This document shows, one piece after another, positions 44,308-51,142 of a DNA stretch of 51,142 bases (its first letter is position 1; every line of letters starts with the position of its first letter). Under the pieces are notes generated by a model, which was not told the origin of the DNA, made no database searches, and saw only the letters and a program-made list of their open reading frames with translations. Source of the DNA: Nitrosomonas sp. (GTDB lineage: Bacteria > Pseudomonadota > Gammaproteobacteria > Burkholderiales > Nitrosomonadaceae); assembly GCA_017984435.1 (NCBI GenBank), contig JAGNZK010000017.1:1-51142 (forward strand). Reading direction: 5' to 3'. A program made the position numbers and the translations under genes.

Positions 44308-45234
44308 ATGCTGCAAAAACTGACACTGCTGTTTCCGCTCTGGATGATACTCACTGGTGCCATGGCCTTGTCGTGGCCGGAATGGTTGTTGCCGTTGAAT
44401 CAAGGATCGGTCGTGGTGTTGATTCTGGGTTTTATCATGCTGTGCATGGGGTTGACCCTGACCTTCGATGATTTTCTCCGGATTGCCCGCATGCCGAAAG
44501 TGGTGGCGATTGGTTTTGCCGCGCAATATTCCATTATGCCGTTGCTGGCTTGGGGAATTGCGATAGGCTTGGATTTGCCGACGCATTTTGCGGTTGGATT
44601 GATTCTGGTGGGTTGCTGTCCGGGCGGCACGGCTTCGAATCTGGTGTCTTATATCGCGAAAGCCGATGTGGCGCTGTCAGTGGTGATAACCGTTTGTTCT
44701 ACATTGGCGGCGGTAATTCTGACGCCGTTACTGACGCAATTATTTGCGGGTACACTGGTTCCGGTGGATACCTGGATGTTGTTTAAGCAAACATTGCAAG
44801 TCGTGATTTTGCCTGTCGTACTGGGTGTTTTACTCAATCGCTGGGTACCGCAGCTCGTACAATGCGTGATGCCCGTCGCGCCGCTGTTATCCGTGCTGGG
44901 TGTGTGCGTGATCTGCGCGGTGGTGTTTGCAGCTAATGCTGAAACCATTCTCACGCATGGCGCCGAGCTGATTCTTGCGGTTGCGTTGTTGCATGGCGGT
45001 GGTTTTCTGATTGGTTATCAGTTTGCGCGGATCTTCGGTTGTCATACTCAGAGCGCCCGGACTATTTCGATTGAAGTCGGCATGCAGAATTCCGGTCTGG
45101 CGATCGTATTGGCCAAACAAGCTTTTCCGATGTTGCCGCTGGCACCGGTTGTGGGGGCGATTTCAGTGCTGATGCATTCATTGGTAGGCAGTTCGCTGGC
45201 GGCACTGTGGCGAGCCTGGTCATCCAAACGGTAG
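44308..45234 (+). CDS. Bile acid:sodium symporter (BASS) family transporter
   Basis: A 308-residue transporter with about nine hydrophobic helices. It contains the BASS-family FAAQYSIMPLLAWGIAIGL near residue 70, the GCCPGGTASNLVSYIAKADVALSV substrate/sodium-binding stretch near residue 100, and the second crossover IEVGMQNSGLAIVLA near residue 255. The family includes plant plastid glycolate and pyruvate carriers as well as bile acid and pantothenate transporters. The ATG lacks a clear ribosome binding site. It lies 65 bases upstream of the tartronate semialdehyde reductase and glcDEF genes, so a role in glycolate or another organic acid transport is plausible but inferred. Confidence 0.9.
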   Translation: MLQKLTLLFPLWMILTGAMALSWPEWLLPLNQGSVVVLILGFIMLCMGLTLTFDDFLRIARMPKVVAIGFAAQYSIMPLLAWGIAIGLDLPTHFAVGLILVGCCPGGTASNLVSYIAKADVALSVVITVCSTLAAVILTPLLTQLFAGTLVPVDTWMLFKQTLQVVILPVVLGVLLNRWVPQLVQCVMPVAPLLSVLGVCVICAVVFAANAETILTHGAELILAVALLHGGGFLIGYQFARIFGCHTQSARTISIEVGMQNSGLAIVLAKQAFPMLPLAPVVGAISVLMHSLVGSSLAALWRAWSSKR

Positions 45235-45299
45235 TTTTTTCTTTCGTTATTCCTGCTGTCGACATATCATTCGACTATCCATTTTTAAAGTAAACGGTT

Positions 45300-46205
45300 A
45301 TGGCAAACATCGGTTTTATCGGTCTGGGCATTATGGGTAAGCCTATGGCGGAGCACTTGATCAAAGGCGGGCATAGCTTGTTTCTGCAATCGCGTAGCGG
45401 GGTGCCTGCGGACTTGGTTGCGCTGGGCGGTTGGGCTTTTCCTGTACCCAAAGAAGTGACGCAGTACGCGGATATTATTATCACCATGCTGCCGGATACG
45501 CCGGATGTGGAAAAAGTGTTATTCGGGGAGGATGGTGTTGTCGAGGGACTAGAACCTCATTCTGATCAATCCAAGATCATCGTGGATATGAGTTCGATTT
45601 CGCCGCTGGAAACACGTAAATTTGCAACGCGAATCAATCAGCTCGGGCATGATTATGTCGATGCGCCGGTTTCCGGTGGCGATGTGGGGGCGCAGAATGC
45701 AACATTGACCATCATGGTAGGTGCAAGTATTGCGGTATTTGAAAGGATTAAACCGATTTTCGAATTGATGGGTAAGACGATTACATATGTGGGTGAGAAT
45801 GGTGCCGGGCAGATTTGCAAGGTCGCCAATCAAATTATTGTGTCATCAACCATTGAAGCCGTGGCGGAGGCGCTGTTGTTTGCATCCAAGGCTGGCGCTG
45901 ATCCGGAAAAGGTGCGGCAAGCTTTGCTGGGTGGTTTTGCAGCTTCGCGTGTGCTGGAAGTGCATGGGGAACGTATGATTCAGCGGCGCTTTGAACCGGG
46001 CTTTCGTATCGAGTTACATCAAAAAGATTTGAATATTGCGTTGGCAAGCGCTGCCGCTTTGGGTGTAAGTTTGCCCAATACGGCCACCGTCCGCGAATTG
46101 TTTTCCGCCTGTCTCGCGCATGGCGGTGCAAAATGGGATAATTCAGCGATTGTAAAAATGCTGGAAAAATTAGCCAATCACGAAATTCAAAAGCATTCGG
46201 AATAA
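45300..46205 (+). CDS. garR: Tartronate semialdehyde reductase (2-hydroxy-3-oxopropionate reductase)
   Basis: A 301-residue member of the 3-hydroxyisobutyrate dehydrogenase family. The NAD(P) loop is IGFIGLGIMGKPMAEHL at the N-terminus; the substrate segment is DAPVSGGDVGAQNATL near residue 120; the catalytic-lysine region is GAGQICKVANQII near residue 168. Among the family, the neighbouring glycolate oxidase genes favour tartronate semialdehyde (to glycerate) as the substrate over other hydroxy acids. It lies four bases from glcD, clearly in the same operon. In glyoxylate metabolism, glyoxylate carboligase would make its substrate; that gene is not in this window. Confidence 0.88.
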   Translation: MANIGFIGLGIMGKPMAEHLIKGGHSLFLQSRSGVPADLVALGGWAFPVPKEVTQYADIIITMLPDTPDVEKVLFGEDGVVEGLEPHSDQSKIIVDMSSISPLETRKFATRINQLGHDYVDAPVSGGDVGAQNATLTIMVGASIAVFERIKPIFELMGKTITYVGENGAGQICKVANQIIVSSTIEAVAEALLFASKAGADPEKVRQALLGGFAASRVLEVHGERMIQRRFEPGFRIELHQKDLNIALASAAALGVSLPNTATVRELFSACLAHGGAKWDNSAIVKMLEKLANHEIQKHSE

Positions 46206-46209
46206 TGTA

Positions 46210-47664
46210 ATGTCTCTCCAGGAACTTGTTAACAGTTTGAAATCTTTCTTACCCCCGGAAGCGGTGTTGTATGAAATCGAAGATCTGAAACCGTATGAGT
46301 GCGATGGTTTGTCGGCTTATCGGCAACTGCCCATGATGGTTGTGTTGCCGCAAACCGAAGAACAAATTATCAAGATACTGCAACTTTGTCATGCGACGAA
46401 AACACCGGTTGTAGCGCGGGGCGCGGGCACGGGTTTATCAGGCGGTGCGCTGCCGCATGCTGAGGGTGTTTTGCTGTCACTGGCCAAATTAAAGCAGATT
46501 ATTGAAATTGATCCACTGGCACGCACGGCGCGCGTGCAACCGGGTGTCAGGAATTTAGCGATCAGTGAAGCAGTGAAACCTTATGGTTTGTATTATGCGC
46601 CGGACCCGTCGTCGCAAATTGCTTGTTCGATTGGTGGCAATGTGGCGGAGAATTCGGGTGGGGTGCATTGTTTGAAATATGGCCTTACCGTACATAACAT
46701 TCTCAAATTGCGCGTTTTAACCATCGCGGGCGATTGCCTGGAAATTGGCGGCGAGAGTCTGGATAGTGCGGGATATGATTTGCTTGCACTGATGACGGGG
46801 AGTGAAGGCATGCTGGGTATTGTTACCGAAGTTACCGTGAAATTAATTCCCATACCGGAGAAGGCGCAACTGGTGATGGCGGCGTTTGATGATGTGCACA
46901 AAGCGGGCAATGCGGTGGCGAATGTGATTGGTGCGGGTATCATTCCTGCCGGCATGGAAATGATGGATAAAATTACCATCCACGCGGTGGAAGAATTTTT
47001 ACATGCCGGTTACGATCTGGATGCGGAAGCTATTTTGCTATGCGAGTCCGATGGCAGCGCTGAGGAAGTGGCCGATGAGATTAAACGTATTTATGCCATC
47101 ATGCAGCAAAGTGGCGCGACTAAAATCAGTGCTTCACAGAATGAAGCTGAACGACTGAGGTTCTGGGCGGGGCGTAAAGCGGCATTTCCGGCGGCGGGCA
47201 GGGTTTCGCCGGATTATTACTGTATGGATGGCACCATTCCGCGCAAACATCTGGCCGATGTATTGCGCGGCATTGAAAAACTTTCGCAGGAATATGGGTT
47301 GCGCTGCATGAACGTGTTTCATGCCGGGGATGGCAATTTGCATCCGCTGATTTTGTACGATGCCAATCAACCGGGGGAATTAGAGAGAACGGAAGAATTC
47401 GGTGGCAAAATACTGGAAATGTGCATCCATGCCGGTGGTACGATCACCGGGGAGCATGGCGTGGGGATGGAGAAAATTAATCAGATGTGTTCGCAATTCA
47501 AAAGTGGTGAATTGGCAATGTTTCATGCAGTGAAGGCTGCGTTTGATCCCGAAGGATTATTGAATCCCGGCAAGGCTGTGCCTACTTTGCGTCGCTGCGC
47601 GGAACTGGGTGCGATGCATGTGCATCGGGGTGAGGAAAAATTTCCTGAATTGCCACGTTTTTAA
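46210..47664 (+). CDS. glcD: Glycolate oxidase FAD subunit GlcD
   Basis: A 484-residue FAD-linked oxidase. The PCMH-type FAD-binding domain has ARGAGTGLSGGALPHAEG near residue 70 and QIACSIGGNVAENSGGVHCLKYG near residue 137; the C-terminal cap has FHAGDGNLHPLILYD near residue 374 and GEHGVGMEKI near residue 415. GlcD oxidises glycolate to glyoxylate with GlcE and GlcF, passing electrons to the membrane quinone pool. Length fits (E. coli GlcD is 499). Distances of four and five bases to garR and glcE indicate a tight operon. Confidence 0.96.
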   Translation: MSLQELVNSLKSFLPPEAVLYEIEDLKPYECDGLSAYRQLPMMVVLPQTEEQIIKILQLCHATKTPVVARGAGTGLSGGALPHAEGVLLSLAKLKQIIEIDPLARTARVQPGVRNLAISEAVKPYGLYYAPDPSSQIACSIGGNVAENSGGVHCLKYGLTVHNILKLRVLTIAGDCLEIGGESLDSAGYDLLALMTGSEGMLGIVTEVTVKLIPIPEKAQLVMAAFDDVHKAGNAVANVIGAGIIPAGMEMMDKITIHAVEEFLHAGYDLDAEAILLCESDGSAEEVADEIKRIYAIMQQSGATKISASQNEAERLRFWAGRKAAFPAAGRVSPDYYCMDGTIPRKHLADVLRGIEKLSQEYGLRCMNVFHAGDGNLHPLILYDANQPGELERTEEFGGKILEMCIHAGGTITGEHGVGMEKINQMCSQFKSGELAMFHAVKAAFDPEGLLNPGKAVPTLRRCAELGAMHVHRGEEKFPELPRF

Positions 47665-47669
47665 AGCCC

Positions 47670-48743
47670 ATGCAAGCCATTATTGATCAATATAAAGCAG
47701 CCATTCGTACGGCGATCGAGCATAAAACTCCGCTCCAGATTTGCGGCGGCGGCACTAAACGCTTTTATGGTAATCCAGTAACCGGGCAGAGTAGTATGTT
47801 GCTGGATACGACGATGTATCATGGCATTATTGATTACGAGCCGACGGAACTGGTGATTACCGCTCGTGCCGGTACGCGCTTGGCGGATCTGGAAGCAGCG
47901 CTTGATCAACATGGACAGATGTTGGCGTTCGAGCCACCTTATTTCGGTGCAGTCGCCACGTTGGGTGGTTGTGTTGCAACTGGTTTGTCAGGACCGCGTC
48001 GCGCCACTGCCGGTGCAGTGCGTGATTTTGTGCTAGGAATTCGATTGTTGAATGGGAAATGTGAGGATTTAAGCTTTGGCGGACAGGTAATGAAGAACGT
48101 CGCCGGCTACGATGTCTCGCGGCTGATGGTGGGTGCTATGGGTACGCTGGGGGTGTTGCTGGAAGTTTCGCTCAAAGTTTTGCCAAAACCGTCGGTGGAG
48201 ATTACGTTGCGTATGCAACTCGATGAAGCTGCAGCGATTGAGAAAATGAACCAATGGGCTGGTAAACCACTGCCGATTTCCGCGACTTGTTATGTGGATG
48301 GTGAATTGTTTCTCAGACTCTCCGGTGCTGAGTCGGCGGTACGTGCAGCTCAGGTAAAATTGGGTGGTGAAGAACTGGTTGAAGGGGGAGTTTTCTGGAA
48401 ATCGGTACGCGAACAGAGACATGATTTTTTCCAATCGACTGGTTCGTTACGGCGTTTATCTATTAAATCGACAGTACCTCCTTTGTCTTTGCCCGGAAAG
48501 CAATTAACGGAATGGAATGGTGGTCTGCGTTGGTTATTGGGCGATGAAAGCATGAAGATGGAAACCATACGTAAAATAGCAAAAGATGCCGGTGGTCATG
48601 CGATTTTGTTTCGCAGTAATGAGTTACGTCATCATGTGTTTCATCCGCTTGATCCCAGTATGATGAAAATTCATCGTGAGCTGAAAGAAAAATTTGACCC
48701 ATCGGGAATTTTCAATCCCGGTCGACTTTATCCTGAAATTTAA
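47670..48743 (+). CDS. glcE: Glycolate oxidase subunit GlcE
   Basis: A 357-residue second flavin-type subunit. It has a shortened FAD domain with QICGGGTKRFYG near residue 22, GAVATLGGCVATGLSGPRRATAG near residue 91 and QVMKNVAGYDVSRLMVGAMGTLG near residue 136, and ends in KEKFDPSGIFNPGRLYPEI. GlcE is needed with GlcD and GlcF for a working enzyme. The glcD stop is five bases upstream, and its own TAA is directly followed by the glcF ATG, so the three subunits are probably translationally coupled. Confidence 0.95.
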   Translation: MQAIIDQYKAAIRTAIEHKTPLQICGGGTKRFYGNPVTGQSSMLLDTTMYHGIIDYEPTELVITARAGTRLADLEAALDQHGQMLAFEPPYFGAVATLGGCVATGLSGPRRATAGAVRDFVLGIRLLNGKCEDLSFGGQVMKNVAGYDVSRLMVGAMGTLGVLLEVSLKVLPKPSVEITLRMQLDEAAAIEKMNQWAGKPLPISATCYVDGELFLRLSGAESAVRAAQVKLGGEELVEGGVFWKSVREQRHDFFQSTGSLRRLSIKSTVPPLSLPGKQLTEWNGGLRWLLGDESMKMETIRKIAKDAGGHAILFRSNELRHHVFHPLDPSMMKIHRELKEKFDPSGIFNPGRLYPEI

Positions 48744-49991
48744 ATGCAAACCAAACTCGCTGATTTTATAAAAAACTCTCCGCAAGGGCAGGAAGCCGAT
48801 GCCATTTTGCGCAGCTGTGTGCATTGCGGTTTTTGTTTGGCCACGTGTCCGACTTATCAGATTCTGGGGGACGAGCTGGATAGTCCGCGTGGGCGTATTT
48901 ATCTGATGAAACAAATGTTGGAGGGTGAACCGGTTACGCAAAAAACTCAATTGCACTTGGATCGTTGCCTGACTTGCCGTGCCTGTGAAACGACTTGTCC
49001 GTCGGGAGTGCGTTATGGGGCATTGGTGGATATCAGCCGTGGCATGATCGAAAAACAGGTAAAGCGTGATGTTCGATCAGATGTTTTGCGTTATGCACTG
49101 CGTAAGGTTTTGCCGAATGTGCCGGTATTTAACGCATTGTTTAAAGCAGGGCAAACTGTGCGTCCGTTTTTGCCGGAAAGTTTAAAAAGAAAAATCCCCG
49201 TTAAACCTAAACCTGCTAAAACGTGGCCAGTTACGCAGCATCCACGTAAAATGCTGGTACTGGATGGTTGCGTGCAACCAATACTGGCGCCTAACATCAA
49301 TGCAGCTACTGCCCGCGTGTTGGATAGCCTCGGTATATCGTTGATCAAAGCCGAAAATGCAGGGTGTTGCGGAGCGGTTACTTTTCACCTGAATGCTCAG
49401 CAGGAAGGATTGGATTATATGCGCCGCAATATTGATGCGTGGTGGCCATTGGTGGAACAAAATGAGATTGAAGCGATTGTGGTGACAGCCAGCGGATGTG
49501 GTGTGACCGTGAAGGAATATAGTCACTTACTGCAACATGATCTGGTATATGCAGGGAAGGCTGAAAGGATATCGGCGCTTGCAAAAGATATCGGTGAAAT
49601 ACTTCATGTTGAACTCGAGAATATTGTGCGCTTGATGAATAAAAAGAATGCTGATACTGATAAGACAAAACTGTCTTTTCACTCCCCCTGTACTTTGCAA
49701 CATGGCATGCAAATTCGCGGTGTGGTCGAGCAAATTCTGGTTGCTGTCGGTTTTGATTTAACCATCGTTCCTAATGCGCATCTTTGCTGCGGTTCGGCTG
49801 GTACGTACTCGATTTTGCAACCTGAACTTTCGCAACAGTTGTTGAAAAACAAAGTGATTGCTCTGGAATTGGGTAAACCGGATCAGATTGCTACTGCCAA
49901 TATCGGTTGTTTGATGCATTTGCAAAGTGGTGCAGTAATGCCAGTCAGTCACTGGATTGAGCTAATAGATGAGAAATTAGCTAGGTGCTAG
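48744..49991 (+). CDS. glcF: Glycolate oxidase iron-sulfur subunit GlcF
   Basis: A 415-residue electron-transfer subunit. Two 4Fe-4S ferredoxin-type clusters are visible: cysteines 25, 28, 31 and 35 (CVHCGFCLATCP) and 76, 79, 82 and 86 (CLTCRACETTCP). Two CCG (heterodisulfide-reductase-like) motifs follow, AGCCGAVTFHLN near residue 208 and HLCCGSAGTYS near residue 347. It relays electrons from the flavin subunits to the quinone pool. The ATG follows the glcE stop with no gap. No clear terminator follows. Confidence 0.96.
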   Translation: MQTKLADFIKNSPQGQEADAILRSCVHCGFCLATCPTYQILGDELDSPRGRIYLMKQMLEGEPVTQKTQLHLDRCLTCRACETTCPSGVRYGALVDISRGMIEKQVKRDVRSDVLRYALRKVLPNVPVFNALFKAGQTVRPFLPESLKRKIPVKPKPAKTWPVTQHPRKMLVLDGCVQPILAPNINAATARVLDSLGISLIKAENAGCCGAVTFHLNAQQEGLDYMRRNIDAWWPLVEQNEIEAIVVTASGCGVTVKEYSHLLQHDLVYAGKAERISALAKDIGEILHVELENIVRLMNKKNADTDKTKLSFHSPCTLQHGMQIRGVVEQILVAVGFDLTIVPNAHLCCGSAGTYSILQPELSQQLLKNKVIALELGKPDQIATANIGCLMHLQSGAVMPVSHWIELIDEKLARC

Positions 49992-50125
49992 GCCGCTAAA
50001 AATTCTCATTTCGATTAATATTCTGAATTTTTTGTTATACAATCCCGTGCTGAGTTGTTCAGTCAGAAATTTCTGAGCATACAAAATAAATAAAGTTAGC
50101 TTATGGATAATAAATTGGAGAGAGC

Positions 50126-50848
50126 ATGAAGGTAGTTTCTAGAAGTGGTTGGGTAGCAAAATTGGGTGGTGCAGTTTTAGCATCTTTTTTAACGTTGCCA
50201 GTGTATGCACAGTTAATGCTTGCACATGAAGGACATCATGATGCCGGTGGTTGTACGATTAAAACAGGTGAATTTCCTGTCACATTCAGTGCATACGAAG
50301 TACCGGAAGGTGGCATACCACCGATGCATTCATTTTGCGAGAATTTACCGAATACCGGCAAGGTGAACTTAACCATAGAATTGCCCCATGAAGCTCGTGA
50401 AATACTGCTTGCGGTTCGGCTTGTGAAAGAAGGACATGAGGGGCATGGTGGTGGAAAAACTAGTGCTGCTGCCGATCAGAAACCAACAAGTACAGAAAAC
50501 CATGATGGCCATGAAGGTATGAATCATGACGAGCATGCAGGGCATGGTGATGCTGCTGAACATGGCATAGTATATATGCCCGCACAGGAACATAACTCCG
50601 GAATTATTGTAGTTGCGGCTAACCTTACTGAAAAGGGTCAGTATGCAATTCAACTAGAGAAAAAAGATGAAGCGGGCAATGTTAAAACAGTTGTACGTAT
50701 CCCATTGGGCGTTGGCAAAGGCGGTGGTCATGGTAGTCATGGCGGCGGTTTGGGTATGATGGAAATTGCTTTATTAGTAATTGTTGTTGGTGGAGGCGCT
50801 GCATTTTATTTTATCCGCCGTAAGAAAGCATCCGAGGCGTCAGCGTAA
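50126..50848 (+). CDS. Histidine-rich periplasmic membrane protein
   Basis: A 240-residue protein. The N-terminus is a signal peptide (to about residue 28, ending VYA). The mature protein is strikingly rich in His, Gly and Glu/Asp: HEGHHD near residue 34, EGHEGHGG near residue 109, and NHDGHEGMNHDEHAGHGD near residue 131, then GGHGSHGGG near residue 200. A membrane helix (about residues 211-228) with an Arg/Lys tail (RRKK) anchors the C-terminus. Two cysteines (CTIK and FCEN) could pair. The histidine clusters suggest metal (copper or nickel) binding or buffering. I do not recognise a family. GGAGAG precedes the ATG. Confidence 0.8.
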   Translation: MKVVSRSGWVAKLGGAVLASFLTLPVYAQLMLAHEGHHDAGGCTIKTGEFPVTFSAYEVPEGGIPPMHSFCENLPNTGKVNLTIELPHEAREILLAVRLVKEGHEGHGGGKTSAAADQKPTSTENHDGHEGMNHDEHAGHGDAAEHGIVYMPAQEHNSGIIVVAANLTEKGQYAIQLEKKDEAGNVKTVVRIPLGVGKGGGHGSHGGGLGMMEIALLVIVVGGGAAFYFIRRKKASEASA

Positions 50849-50960
50849 TTAATGATATGAATCGCTGTTAGTGATTAGTGTCAGATGGTGTAATTTACTG
50901 AATCTTTTAGAAGAGATCGACAGTAATTAGTTTTTGAGTTTTTTTGCTGGATAAAACCCC

Positions 50961-50989
50961 TTGACAGGGCATGGTTGAGAAAGTAGTGT
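50961..50989 (+). promoter_or_regulatory. Candidate promoter of the gene at the right edge
   Basis: TTGACA (50961-50966), a 17-base spacer, and TAGTGT (50984-50989). The -35 is perfect and the -10 keeps T, A and the last T. It would give an untranslated leader of about 110 bases, very rich in A and G. Confidence 0.5.
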
Positions 50990-50994
50990 TGCTG

Positions 50995-51104
50995 GTTATG
51001 AAGTTGAGGGGTTGAAGTGAGGATAGAGAAGCTTTCGAAGAGAAGAAGAGGGTGATCTAGAAGAGAAAGCGAAGGATAATTTTGGAAAAACAAAGGAGAG
51101 AGAG
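50995..51104 (+). other. GA-rich leader
   Basis: About 110 bases with few C or T, made largely of GAAGAG/GAGAAG-like units, directly before a start codon and ending in a ribosome binding site AAAGGAGAGA. It lies downstream of the candidate promoter at 50961. It could be a purine-rich, unstructured translation enhancer. Some of the strong purine bias could come from simple repeat expansion. Confidence 0.5.
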
Positions 51105-51142
51105 ATGGTTGCCAAGCTATGGCTGAGGATAGTTGGTGTAAT
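51105..51142 (+). CDS. Start of a gene cut by the window edge
   Basis: An ATG follows AAAGGAGAGA by three to five bases. Only twelve codons are present (MVAKLWLRIVGV, then two bases). The start is hydrophobic with a basic residue early, which could be a membrane segment. Nothing can be said of its function. It follows the histidine-rich protein gene by about 255 bases on the same strand. Confidence 0.4.
   Translation, partial: MVAKLWLRIVGV

Noticed and set aside
1-51142. CRISPR arrays, tRNA or rRNA genes
   Set aside because: No regularly spaced short repeats were seen, and no tRNA- or rRNA-like sequence was recognised.

Overview
The window looks like chromosome from a betaproteobacterium close to Nitrosomonas. 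This is inferred from the housekeeping order carA-carB-greA with rlmE-ftsH-folP-glmM, a moderately AT-rich base composition, a RuBisCO-style glycolate salvage operon and the family content; I could not run a database comparison. No rRNA, tRNA, CRISPR array or intact transposase gene is visible.

Layout. 1-2463 (minus): a small secreted protein, yaeQ and cysG. 2754-16087 (mostly minus): pstS behind a triple Pho-box repeat, glmM, folP, ftsH, rlmE, the divergent yhbY, greA, carB, carA and a 5'-nucleotidase lipoprotein. 16477-19880 (plus): a RoxA-like dihaem cytochrome c lipoprotein and a cytochrome P450. 20095-25157: a small lipoprotein under a perfect FNR-type box, a Mut7-C RNase-like protein, then a TetR / DUF4242 / histidine-motif TPR protein / Crp-Fnr / SPW-repeat cluster with two matching TetR-type operators. 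25237-33822: gltD and gltB diverging from glnN (type III glutamine synthetase), a complete GS-GOGAT pair in visibly GC-richer codon usage, likely acquired by transfer. 34064-43962: envelope and polyphosphate genes, namely lipoproteins, an L,D-transpeptidase-like protein with a peptidoglycan-binding membrane partner, LemA with a GIDE/EF-hand protein, CYTH-CHAD with PPK2, a YiiX-like protease and a LysM-YkuD transpeptidase. 44308-49991 (plus): a BASS-family symporter, tartronate semialdehyde reductase and glcDEF. 50126 to the end: a histidine-rich membrane protein and the first codons of another gene behind a GA-rich leader.

A roughly 145-bp MITE-like repeat occurs three times (2509, 19881, 33820), always in the same orientation and against a gene end. 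It has TA-flanked terminal inverted repeats and a second nested inverted repeat. The 33820 copy sits in the TA of the glnN stop codon and recreates the stop.

How the genes work together. pstS, CYTH-CHAD and PPK2 point to phosphate scavenging and polyphosphate handling. gltBD and glnN assimilate ammonium. garR and glcDEF return glycolate carbon to glycerate. carAB feeds pyrimidines and arginine, and glmM and the transpeptidases serve the wall. The least understood parts are the TetR/DUF4242/TPR cluster and the dihaem cytochrome/P450 pair.
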